DNA from: Galeopsis tetrahit
Lineage: Eukaryota > Streptophyta > Magnoliopsida > Lamiales > Lamiaceae
NCBI GenBank assembly: GCA_963675135.1
Contig: OY776124.1
Location: 5,687,001 to 5,751,000, forward strand
Direction of reading: 5' to 3'
Length of the DNA: 64,000 nt
Shown: positions 44,881 through 57,800 of the stretch, piece after piece
Position numbering within the stretch: position 1 is the first letter of the stretch
Layout of the letters: every line of letters starts with the position of its first letter
The notes under the pieces: generated by a model
What the model was told of the DNA's origin: nothing
Databases searched by the model: none
The model's input: the letters and a program-made list of their open reading frames with translations, nothing else
Position numbers and translations under genes: made by a program

Positions 44881-45851
44881 AAAAAAGATAATTTATTGTT
44901 TATTATAATTATTAATGATATGAGAATTAAAATAAAGATTATATATTATCAATTAATTTTTTTATTAATCATGAGGATAAATTTGTAATTTTATAATTAT
45001 ATATTTAAAATTATTAAATTTAATTTAAAAGTGTAATAGGGCGACAAAAAACGATAATAAGTGCAATGCAAGGCGATGAATTCTGCGACGCCAAATGCAA
45101 CAGGTCATCAAATATAAGCCATTAGATTTCAGATCTGATGGCTCAGATTACTGGACTATTGATAGTTCAGGCGACACTGGACTGCATGTCCTTAGAAGGC
45201 CCCTAATTTGTTTGTTATTTCTAAACCTTTGATTAAAAATCTTTCTCTATATTAGATTCCAAATTAAGGGTTACATATGTGTGTTGGTGTAGAATTATAC
45301 GAGTAAAACTTAATACATGTTTTAAAGAAAAATATATTTTATTTTAAAAAGAATGTTGGATAACGAGTAAATAATATTATTATTAGTAGATACTCAATCT
45401 TGTTAATAAAGTAAAAAACATATTCAAAAATTATTTAAATAGAATAAATATATTTTTTGTGATAAAAAAAAATTGAACTGAACAAAGTTGGATTTTTCTA
45501 CGGTGAGACAGGGGGTTCGCACTGTCTTATGTAAGGCGTCCAATAATAAGTTGCCACATCATTTAATTTCGCAATGAGCGAATGTCTTTCGCAATTAAAT
45601 TAATTTTTTATTTTTATTAAAAAATATATAAAATTACTAAAATGCCCTCTCTTTTTTTAATCCATAATCTTATAAAATGCCCTTAAAAATATATAAAATT
45701 ACTAAAATGCCCTTTTCCCAAATTGAAACGGTGAAACCCACCACCGCCTCCTCCTTTAAACATCTGACTGGCGGGGCACCTCCACCGCCACGGAGATGGA
45801 TGTAAATGAATTAAATATTAGTATATTAACGTATTAATGAGTTAAAAATCA
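44881..45851. other. Intergenic sequence, nothing recognised
   Basis: AT-rich with a few GC-richer patches (45050-45200, 45480-45590, 45725-45795) that carry no usable frame. Confidence 0.5.
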
Positions 45852-48503
45852 TTTACAATTTTAATTTTAATTCATTAATTAATTTTAATTTTATCTGCAC
45901 CCGTTCATTTAATGAGTTCACCCTCCAAATTATTTTTTACTATTATTATATGCACTCGCTCATTTAATGAGTTCACCCCCAAATCATTTTTTATTACAGT
46001 TATCTGCACTCGTTCATTATATGAGTTCACCCCCAAATCATTTTTTACCACGGTTATCTACACCCGCTTATTTTATGAGTTCACCCCCAAATTATTATTT
46101 TACCACGATTATCTGCACTCGCTCATTTTATGAGTACACCCTAAAATATTTTTTAAAAAATAATCACATTTAAAAAACTATATTATCATTTTATTAATTT
46201 ACACAAAATATAATAAAATAAACTCTAATTTATATATTTACAATATGCAGCCGAGTTACTGTCGATTCACCACCAACTCACCCATATTTAAAAAAAGAAT
46301 CGTAAAAATATAATTAATAAAAAACTATCGAAATTAGCCACAAATCTCGATTTTTTTTCTTTTTAATTTTCCTTTTCCTTTATTTCTTCCCATTTTCAGT
46401 TTATTTTTCAATTTTTTTTCAATTTTTTTATTTATTTATTTTTTTCCTTTTACTTTTTTTATTTTATTTTGATGCCTTTCTTTTCCATTTTTTATGTGTA
46501 TTTTTTAAATTCTAATACAAAATAATATTATAGGTATGATTTTATTATAGTCGATCGGCGGTGCACCTGAATTTCAATTCTAATTTGATGAGTAAAGGAC
46601 CTGTCGGAAATTCATGTCGTTCGGCGGGTGACCTTGCCACCACCATGCCCGACCAACCCCTCGAGGGTGACGGCGGCGCTTCCGCCCCGGCCATTGAAGC
46701 GCGAGACCCCTCCTCGAATCGCAATGACGATTCTTCACTTCCATGACAATTGACATCATCTTCCATCTCGGCCGAAAACCTCTACTCATTTCGACCACCG
46801 ACGCGACTGCTTCCATCAATCTCTCTTGTGTTCGCGATCTAGGATCTTCTCCGGCATCAATGACGCTCGCCTACAACACTTGGATCGACGCTGCCTCGCT
46901 CTCGTCGTTCATCTCTGTCCAAATCGAAGCTACATTGCTTCGTCTTCTTCACCCTGCTCCTGCACAGCCTCTTCCTCCGGCTGATGGCGGCCCGACGGAG
47001 GACTGTGAGTATGTTGCTGATGGATCTCTAATCGGCCGACACTCGAAGCCGGTGACCTTGCCGATGAAATCTCAGGCGCGACTGCTCACCTAGGGTGCCT
47101 TCCCATTGGGCTAAGGTTCCGTTCAATTGGGTATGGTAATGTGCACCCCCTATTTTCTTCAGTACACCTTGATCTGTACTCCCTCCACTTCTTTATGGTA
47201 TTATTGTTAATGGTATTGGTATTACTAGTTATTGATTGTGGTATTACTATTAATACACTATTGAATTAATATTAATGATTATTGGTGACGTTATTATTGA
47301 TTATTTATTGTGGTATTATTGGTTATTATTTGTGGTATTACTAATTATGTGGAATTATTTATTATTGCTTAAAGCATTACTGATTATTATTATTATTGTT
47401 TATGGTATTACATATTATTGTTTATGGTATTGCTGATAATTATGTTTTGTATTATTGAATATAATTAGATTTGTGGATTTATTTGTTATTGTGTAAGATA
47501 TTACTGATCAATGTTCATGGTATTAATAATTATTGTTCATGATATTACTGATAATTGTTTTTTTTGTATTATTGAACATAATTAGACTTGTGGAATTATT
47601 TGTTATTGTATAAAATTTTACTATAATTAGATGTGTGTAATTATTTGTTATTGTAAAGATATTACTAATTATTGTTAATGATATTACTGATTACTGTTTA
47701 TGGTATTACTGACTATAATAAAATAATACATATAATATTATTTTGTATTAAAATTTAAAAAAATACTAATGAAAAAAAAATGAAGAAATAAAAAGTATGG
47801 AATAAAAACTGAAAAATGAGAAGAAAAAAAAAATCCAGATCTGTGCCTAATTTCGATAGTTTTTTTTTTAATTATGTTTTTACGATTTTTTTTCTAAAAA
47901 TATGGGTGATTTAGTGGTGAATCGACGGTAACTCGGCAATGACTCGACTGCAAGATTGTAAATGTATAAATTAGGGTTGATTTTATTATTATATTTTGTG
48001 TAAATTAATAAAAAGATAATATAATATTTTAAATGTAATTATTTTTAAAAAAACCTTTGGGAGTGAACTCAAATAATGAGCGGGTGCAAATAATTGTGGT
48101 AAAAAAATAATTTGGGTGTGAACTCATAAAATGAGCGGGTGTAGATAACCGTCGTAAAAAAGAAATGATTTGAAGGTGGACTCATAAAATGAGCAGGTGT
48201 AGATAACTGTAGTATAAATATGATTTTGGGTGAACTCATAAAATGAGTGGGTGCAAATAACTGTAGTAAAAAAATAATTTGGGGGTGAACTCATAAAATG
48301 AGCTGGTGTAGGTAACCGTTGTAAAAATATGATTTGGGGTTGAACTCATAAAATGAGCGGGTGCAGACACCTGTAGTAAAAAATGATTTGGGGTGAACTC
48401 ATAAAATGAGCGAGTGCGAATAAGTGTAGTAAAAATATAATTTGGGGGTGAACTCATTAAATTAGTAGGTGCAGCTAAAATATAAATAAAAAATTAAAAT
48501 TAG
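45852..48503. mobile_element. MULE-like element III (most complete copy)
   Basis: The left arm 45852-46555 and right arm about 47705-48503 are inverted copies. Each outer part holds ~60-bp repeats with CTCATTTTATGAGTTCACCC (left) or its complement (right, 48060-48480); inner parts share T/A-rich blocks and ATAATATTATTTTGTATTA. Between them are a GC-rich core (46555-47110) and a TATTAC-rich zone (47190-47700). The arms are about 650-800 bp, typical of long-TIR MULE or foldback elements. No transposase. Ends approximate; TSD not resolved. Confidence 0.65.
46555..47110. pseudogene. GC-rich captured fragment in MULE-like element III
   Basis: Sister of 29350-30000. The first 61 codons stay open in the same frame in both copies (SKGPVGNSCRSAGDLATTMP here), and later frames are also similar, e.g. 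the FFTLLLHSLFL region. The product is not recognised. Similarity of both copies over the whole core shows that capture came before the elements spread. Confidence 0.5.
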
Positions 48504-49295
48504 GGGTGAAAATGTTATTTTATAATTAAATATTTTTTATTTATTTTAAATTAAAAAGGATATTTTCGTCATTTTATATATATTAATTTAATAGTAGGGC
48601 AATGCACTGCGATTGCATATTGCATACAGCAAACGCACTAATGCGAAGTGCAATCATATAAAATAAATTCCATCCGTTAAATTAATGATCTAATGGTATT
48701 TGAAGTATTGTCTTTTATAATTATAAGATTGGGTGAAGCCTGCCTTTTCATAGAAAGACCCAACAAAGTTTTAGGGAAAGAATGGAGAATAAGAGAAAAA
48801 AATACTGACCGGGTCTTAAGTCTTTACTATGTTTTGCTCGCAAATTTGAGCCTTTTGTTAATTGTTTTTTCTAATAAAAAAGTATTGCTTTCAATTATAT
48901 CTACCGTATAATTGGTTAAACAAAAAAAATACTTAATGATTGCATCACTAAAGTAAGTACTGTTCAAATTATATAATTTTGAGTTAAAAAAATCCAAATT
49001 ATAGGAATTTTAAGTCAAAAGCAAACTTTATTGGATAAACAAATAAAAACGTGTATTCGATAATTACTAACTAATTAAATTATAGGAGTACTAATTCATA
49101 ATTAGTGCAAAAGAATGTAAAGGCCACGGGCAAGTTGTTCATTCAATTCCCTTAAAATAATTCAACGGCTGCTTCTAATATTTAATTCTATTTCTAATAT
49201 TTAATTCTATACATAACTACCCACCTTTTGAGAACTGCTTCTTTAATTGAGTAAATAAATTGAGCTTAATGTATAGTATATTTTTTTTTTACGTA
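48504..49295. other. Intergenic sequence, nothing recognised
   Basis: AT-rich. The words GCAATGCACTGCG and GCGAAGTGCAATC at 48598-48655 give a short GC-richer patch. Confidence 0.5.
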
Positions 49296-49485
49296 CTTCT
49301 GTTCAATTTTATAATTTTTATTTGTTCAATTTTATAATTTTATTTTTTTAGAAAAAAAAATATTACTTTCATTCACTATTTTATTTCTACTCATTTCTAT
49401 CTACATCTTTCATTATTTAAATAAACAATAATTTTTTTTATTCTCATATCCAATTTAAATAAAAATTATAAAATTGATCAGAGAA
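49296..49485. mobile_element. Small Stowaway-like MITE (190 bp)
   Basis: TA flanks (49294-49295 and 49486-49487). Left CTTCTGTTCAATTTTATAAT; complement of the right end TTCTCTGATCAATTTTATAA. Both continue with TTTTTATT. Non-coding. Confidence 0.6.
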
Positions 49486-49590
49486 TATACTCTCCATTCC
49501 AAACAGGGCAATTAATCGAAATAAAGAAATGTGCATTAAATAACAAAATTTGAACGTGGGACTTTGTATTGTATATTGGTTAAGCTACCT

Positions 49591-52500
49591 TTTATTTTTT
49601 GACAATACATCAAGGATTACAAAACCAACATTCTCTTAGAGAGGAGAAACAAAAATCAGATCCTTGAAATATTGTGGACAAACATCTTCATCCCAATCGT
49701 AAGGAATTGAAGTACTGTGTAAACAACCTTGAGCCAATTCATGAGCCACCTGATTTCTATGTCTTGAAATATACTGACAATCCCAAACAAAATGCTTTTG
49801 AAGCAAGCTCATGATGCTATTTCTCACTTGGCTATCCCCAATACCAACTCCCACATCGTGCATTATAGTATTAATTGCATCAGTAGAATCAGAACGCACG
49901 CCTTTAATCTTAATATTCTTTTGAAAGCACTGCTGCAAGCCCACCTCAATAGCTTTTAATTCAGCTCCACAAACAGTACTCGGATTCCTAATACGCATTG
50001 CTCCTGCCAATATTATACTGCTCCTATTGCCAACTACCACATAGCCCACAGCAAAAAAATTCTCATCTATATTAAATGCAGCATCAGCAAATAGCAAATT
50101 ACCTTCATCAATTGTAGAACACAACTCCCTTGATTTGGTTGCAAAATTAGCCATTGTATTCTCAATATTGCTTGATCTCTTAAACTCCCGCCAATATGAA
50201 ACTGCCCATTCCACATTAAAAACAATATTGACACATCTACCACTCTGACCCCTCGTGTCATCATGAACATAATTGCATCGTTCCTTCCAAATTGCCCAAG
50301 CCACCATCATAACCAATGCCATTTCGTCCATATTCAGATTATGAACGTTCCAGCAAATAAAATCCAAACCACCCCCCCTCACGGCAGTACAAATCCTGCT
50401 CCATAATCCCATAAATTTCCAAGTGCGTTTCGCAAAAGGGCAAGAGAAAATACAGTGCATGGTACCCACCAAACTGAAACCACAGCATTTACAGAAATAG
50501 TTGATAGGGACATGATGACAGGCTAAATTACTCTCGAAAGCAATTAAATTCTTCACCAATTTCCAGCAGAATATCCGCACCTTCTGTGGAATCTGTAATT
50601 TCTAGATTGTATCAAATACTTTTCGGATCAAAGTCTTATCTGAGGGGCCCTCTTGATAGAGCTCATTAGATCTCATTTGTTTTGACAAAGCAAACTCATA
50701 ACCCGAAGCCACTGTGAACCTTCCATGCGAAGAATATGGCCAAATTGGGTGGTCTTGCTCATTTAAGCCCGAGGTGGATGTCCGCAAAAAAAAAAATCAG
50801 CTTCATATGGCAAAAAAGCCTGACGAACCAGCTGCTCATTCCAATTGCCCGACTCCAAAAGAAATCGATTAACATTTGGTGCACTTACACTCTTTGATTG
50901 AATGCGACCATTCTCCAGACCCATAACCCAATTGTCCTTAAAAATATGAATGTTATTGCCATTCTCTATCCTCCACATAGCACCATGATCAAGCAAGTCT
51001 TTACTCCACAAAAGTGATCTCCAGACAAAAGATGGATTATAACCCAAAGAGAAGTCCGAGAAACACATATTGTCAAAGTATTTAGCTCTGAAAATCCTAC
51101 CAAGCAGTGTATCCGGCATTGTAACAATTCTCCAAAGTTCCTTAGCTAAGAGTGCTTTATTGAACAAAACCAAACTACGAAAACCCAACCCACCTTCTTT
51201 TTTAGGGATACAAAGATCATCCCATTTTTTCCAATGTTTTTTCCTACTCGAATCATCATCTCCCCACCAGAATCCGGACATTATTCTCTCAATATCCCCA
51301 CAAACTGCAACTGGAATTCTGAAACAAGACATAACATAAGAAGGTAGAGCTTGTAGTACTGCTTTGATAAGAACTTCTCTACCCCATTCCGAGAAGAATT
51401 TATGATTCCAGGCTAACACTCTTTTTCTAACTCTATCAACCAAGTACCCAAACTTAAACCTTCTGGCCTTAGGAATCATTGCAGGAAGGCCAAGGTAAAA
51501 CTCATGCCCTTGTGAAGAACGAATCCCTAAAATCAACTTAGACTGATTCACATTGGCCTGACATGTTTGTTGAGTAAATGTAATCGACGATTTATCTTTA
51601 TTGACAAGCTGGCCAGAAGCTTTTTCATAGGTATAAATACAATTGGCAATCGCTTGCGATTTATCTCTTGTGGCTTTAAAGAATAAACGACTGTCATCCG
51701 CAAAGAACAAATGAGACAGTACCAGAGCTGATCTTGCAATTTTAATCCCCGAAATCTGCTTGAAATCAACCACCGATGAGATTATAGATGAGAAAACTTG
51801 GGCGCATAGAACAAAAAGATAGGGAGATAGCGGATCCCCTTAACGAAGTCCTCTAGTTGGAACAAAATAATCAGAAGTGGCCCCATTCATATTAATGCAA
51901 TAAGTCACTGAAGATATGCATTTCCAAATTATATTGATCCAATTGTCTGGAAAATTCATTGTACGGAGAATTGACATAAGAAAAGGCGACTCAACCCGAT
52001 CATATGCCTTGCTCATATCCAATTTTAAGGCCGCATACCCCACCTTGCTCTTAGAAGATTCTAAAAAATGCATTCCCTCATATGCCACTAATATATTGTC
52101 TGTAATGCTTCTACCAGGCACAAAAGGACTTTGATGTTGATCAATCAATTCCCCCATCACTGTTTTTAACTTATTCGTCAATGTTCTAGCCAATTTACGA
52201 TACGAAACATTACATAGACTAATAGGTCTAAAGTGTTGGGGGGAAGATGGATTACCAGTTTTTGGAATGAGAGTAATGATCGTCTGATTCCATGCCTGAA
52301 GATTAGCCTCTCCGTTAAGAACTTCAAGAATAGCATTTGACACATCATTCCCAATAACAGGCCAGTTCTTATGATAAAAGGAGGCCGGAAAACCATCAGG
52401 ACCTAAAGCCTTCCAAGGCAAAAGTTCCTTTGCTGCTTTAAACACCTCAGCCTTAGAAAAAGGAACTTGAAGGAATTTTGCCGTTTCATGCGACAATTGC

Positions 52501-54893
52501 ATTTATAAAGACTGTGTAGCTCTTCTAATATCTGTTTTTGTAGGATTGCTTGTGGCAAAAATATTTTGAAAATAATGCATAAACACCCTCCCAATACCAT
52601 CCTGTGAAGCAATCACATTGCCATTCTCATCCTGGATATTTCAAATAATATTTATTCTCCTCCGAAGGTTTGCCTGTGAGTGAAAGAACTTAGTATTGCG
52701 ATCCCCTTCTTTTAGCCATTCAACTCTAGCACTCTGCTTCCAAAACCACTCTTCCTGTGAATTAAGATTAGCTAACTCATCTTCCAATTTTTTAACCTGA
52801 TCCATATCTAGAACATAAGAATCATCATTCAAGCTGTGATTAATCAAATTCTTTGTGCGTTTAATCCTATAAGCAATTGTTCCACCCTTCTGAGTAGCCC
52901 ATTCCTTTAAGACTTTTGCACAGATATTTAAAGACTCATTCAAAGGCAGGGTATGAGTAGATTTGTGCCAAGCCACATTCATCACTTTATTGAAATCAGC
53001 CTCTTTCATCCAGTAATTCTCAAATTTAAAAGGTTTAGGGCGGTGTCTGATCAAAGTTGGACCCTTAATATCAAATTCCAATAAGATTGGCCTATGATCC
53101 GATCCACAAAAATCTAAAGCAGAAGCTTCGTAAACAGAACAAATCTCCATCCAATCATCATTTGCCATAAAACGATCAAGCTTCTCCTTGATGTAGAATT
53201 GCCCTTTCCTACGATTATGCCAAGTAAACCTGGAGTCCTTCATTTTCAAACATTTAAGCTGATTGTGTAATACTGCTTCTTGAAAAAGAGAAATGTTCCT
53301 AGTATTAGAAGAGGATCCACCAAATTTCTCACAATTATGCAATACCTGATTAAAATCACCACCAAGAATCCATAGTTGTGGAAGATTAGGTCGATAGTTT
53401 TTGAGTTTTTTAAAAGTTGCCAAGAAGTTGATCGATTTTGAGTGCAAGGGTGTCCATAAAATCCAGTAAATTGCCAATTGCCCACCATATTTCAAATTAA
53501 ACAATCAATATGACCAGAAGAGTAAGACAAAATAGAGATCGGCATCAATTTCATTCCAGAACATAACCAAACCACCAGCAAGGCCACAAGAACTAACACT
53601 GAAAACACAAGAAAACCCTAAACGAACTCTTAAAACTTCAGCATAAGACGAGTTACACTTTGATTCTGAAATAAAGAAAATGGAAGGTTGATGTCTAACA
53701 ACTAAACCACGCAGCCTGGTGAACGCACGAGAACTGCAAATTCCACGTGCGTTCCAACACAATAGCTTCATTCCCCACGACGGGGTTGAGTCACCTCAAC
53801 CCCCGCCAATCCTGGAATTGAAATTTCCGATCCATAGGTCTCAATCATGCTTTTTGCCTTTTTGAGAAAAAACAAACCGTCAATTTCATTCCTAACTTGT
53901 TCAGCCCTCACAAAATCCGCAAGATCACCCGAATGATATTTCCACAACCTTTTTTTTCCGGATCTCATGTTATCAGGGATAGTCTCCTCCTCCCCAACGA
54001 CAGGAAAACGAACATCTCTCTGGTTCACTTCCTCATCAGACCAATGCGATTGTCCCACCTCCTCCCTAAACGGGACATATGTATGCTCTTCTTCATTAAT
54101 GACCTCCACATAGGCTGTGAAATCAAAAGTCTTAAAACATTTTCCCACATGGTGCACCACTTTGTAGTCTTTTCCATTGTCTTTATCTGGACCCCAAAGC
54201 GGTTCTTTTGCCATTCGATATTCAAAACCTGCAGGAACAGTAAAATGAAGGGGTTCTAAAACCAAACCTGTTCTTGGATCCACCTTTCCAAGCCCGCTTC
54301 CCACCGTCTTGTCACCAACATCCCTTTTTTCCATCAAATCTTGAAAAGTATACACCACCTCCCTATCATTTTCTGGTGACTGATAATCTACATTCAGATT
54401 CCACTGCGCATTCATGACCTCCTTCTCAGCAGCATCCCACATTTCTTTAACGCCATCATCCAATAGAACAACTTTACCTTTCACCCTTCTCTTTTTTTCC
54501 AAATCATTGCTAGCATGATCATCTACATCAATGACCTGCTTCCCACGATCCATCCTCTCTCTTTCGCCACTTCCGCCCGCTCCGACTCCTCTTCGATTCT
54601 CCCCATTAAGACCCAGTATCTGAAAAAGTTCATGCATGTCCCTCTCCGATGGCCTCTTTTGCTTATCCGCCCTCAACCATTCTGGAAAATACTTATGACT
54701 CTCAAGCCAGTCCTCATCTTTGTCCTTTACCCTATTACAACCCCTAACAGAGTGAGTGAGATGTCCACAAAAATAACAGAAATCAGACAACCTCTCATAT
54801 CGAAAGAAAATGACAGTAATAGTATCTGCCACCGTAAAATTAGTGAATCGACATAAAGGTGCCTCAGTATCCAGAAGCACACATACACGTAAA
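49591..54893 (-). mobile_element. L1-type LINE, 5'-truncated, with 16-bp TSD
   Basis: A perfect 16-bp duplication ATTGGTTAAGCTACCT at 49575-49590 and 54894-54909 brackets the element. A short A-rich tail (AAAAAATAAA read on the minus strand) lies at the left end, as expected after target-primed reverse transcription. It starts inside ORF1 at 54893 and contains the rest of ORF1 and an ORF2 with endonuclease, RT, zinc finger and RNase H. It is a different family from the array at 7-23 kb. Confidence 0.92.
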
Positions 54894-57800
54894 ATTGGTT
54901 AAGCTACCTACTCCACTGATTCAGACACCTTTATTTTATGTAATGATTTTTCTATGTCACAATGCATGTATCACAACATATCACTTGTAGTATCACTTTT
55001 TATATTCCCTTTGTATTTTACTCTCTACGTTCCAAAGAAACTTTCACACCTACTTTTTCGTTCCTTTAGAAACTTCACCCATACAATATCTAAAATATTA
55101 TATTTAATGTCATTATTTTTATGATACATACATACACACAAGTCAACTCACTTATTTATTTTTTTATAAAATTATATTTCAGAATTCTATTTATTATAAT
55201 ATTTAAAAAAAAAAGGGATGAACAGTAAGTATGAAAGTTAATTCGGGACGGAGGGAGTACTATATATATTTAGATAAATAATTCATACTCTCTAACTATT
55301 AGAGCGATACAAGTTAAAAGATTTCGAAAGTGAAACACATTATATATACAAGATGGTACGAATATAAAAAAATTACAGTATGAAATATTTCATACATGAA
55401 ATATAAATATTAATTAAGATAAATTTAGAGCAAAAATTTACAGGAAATTTAATTAAAAAATATATTTTTTTTTCAAATATATGTTTTACTACATGATCAA
55501 AATATTATCACTATAAAATAAAAAATATGTTACTACAAGTCTAAAGATATTTGAACACTTTATTTTTTTAACGAAATATTTTTAAACTACATATTTTTTG
55601 GCGTGTAATAGTAAAATATTTTATGTTAGTACAAAAACAAATATATTACTATAATACAAAAAATATGTTGCTAATATTAGATCAAAACTATGTTACTATA
55701 AGACCAAATTATTGTCACTACTAGACCAAAAATGTATTACTAAAAGTTAAAAAATATTTTTAACACTTAAGTTTTTTTGACGATTTTTTAGAATATTTTT
55801 TAATATATACTAAGTACACTTTTAATCTTTCAATGGTAATATTTGTTCTTATCACTTGCTTGCTATCAATGAATTTGTCAGACAACTTGAATCCAGACTT
55901 ATAATCCAAGAATTTTTAAAAATTATCTTACTTAGACATATTTCATTTGTTAAATATTTAATAAAAGTGGTGTTCTAATAGAAATAGCAGGGTATATGTA
56001 TAGTAATTATATCAAAAAAATTTATCAATATATATAGGTTGCCAACAATAAAAATCGAATCTTCAATAATTTTTTATTTCTAGAACAGAACTTGGCCCAC
56101 TTCCATTTTCAAATGTACGCATAATTAAGGCATCTCTGAGACGGATCTTTTTAGGGTTGGGGTATATACTCCTCCAGCTTTGTTAGATACACTCCCCCGA
56201 TACATATACTCTCATTAAAGTACATCTGAGATAGATGCACTCCCTCTAAATTGTCTATTATATCCCTTTATCTTAAAAATTGGTATGATAAAATGCACAC
56301 CCCTCATAAAAACCCTAATTTCATCATTTCTTCCCTCAACCCTCTTCATTTCTTCTCTCTTTCCTCCTCATTTCTCCAATCGCCGCCGCCCCCAGCGCCG
56401 CCGCCCAAGCCACCGCTCCAGTGTCTCCACCGCCTCCAGCGCCGCCCGCCTCTCTCTCCCGCCTCGCTCAGCGCCGTCGCCGCCTCCTCCTCCACCAACC
56501 CAAACTGTTGTATCCACCTTCTCCCCCACTCCTCCTCCCTCCTTCCTTTCTCCCTCCGTCACCGCGCTGAAACAAGTACCATTTTTTTTTTCATTTCTGC
56601 AAGCGGCGGCGCCACCCCTCTCGCCTAGCGGTGCCGCCGCCTCCTCCCCACCACCCTCTTCTCTCCCCAACGGTCTTCCCCACGGTAAGCTTCCGCGTAA
56701 TGTTTTTCCCTTTTCTTTCTTTCTCTGCAACTTTCTTTTTTTTTTCTTTTTTTTAATAATTTTGGACAAGAAATATCGACCAAAAAAATTATGGTCGACA
56801 GCAATTTGTCGACCATAATGTTTTTGGTCGACATTTCTTGTCCAAAATTAATTTTTTTAATTTTATCGATACAATATTGTCGGCGAGGGAGTTTTTCGTC
56901 GACTATAATTAGTCGACGATATATTCTACGGTCGACTCGACACTGGTTCACTACAAAAAACGCGGGGTTTTCCGACGGAAGCCTACCGACGGAACCCATT
57001 CCGTCGGTCATCCCGACGGATCTCCGACAGAATATGACTTCCGACAGATTTAAACATCCGTCGGGACCTCCCAATGGATGTCCCGACGGAATTTAGTTTT
57101 ACAAGCGAACGGTGTCGTTTTAGGGGAACTTCCCGACGGATTTTTCCGTCGGTCGTTCAAATTTCGCCTACCGACGGAATAATCCTTTGGTAGCCGACCC
57201 GCTTTGACCCACCGCCTCAGATACCAATGAAAAGACGCGTGGATTTAATATTCGCGTGCTACCGACGGATATTTCCGTCGGTAGCAAATTTTTTTTTTAT
57301 AAGAACTGCCGAAGGTAGTTCCTCAAGAAGAATTTTTTTTTTCACTTTCCTCTCCTCTATTCGTGGTGGTTTCGTGCGTGGATTTGATTTTCTTGTGCGT
57401 GGATTGATCGACAAAGGGCATAACGATTATCTACTCCAATTTTCTTCAATTTAAACGGTACGTTTTATAAATTATTAATTAATTTTAATTAAGTTATTGT
57501 ATTAATTATTATAAAACTGTTATTGAATTATTATAAAACTGTTATTGAATTATTATGAATTGCATGTTAATTATTATAAAATTGCATGTACGTAGTTGAT
57601 GAATATGTATAATTAATTCAAATATATGTTAGTACGTGGATTATATGTTTTTTATTGGTTAATTGTAATTAATTAATGTATGTTAGTTCAAATATATAGT
57701 GTAGTTCTTGTTAGTTCGTGTTATATATAGGGTAGTTCTTGATAAATTTATTATTTTTTTACGTTAATTATTTTATTATATATTTTGTTTATTTAATTAA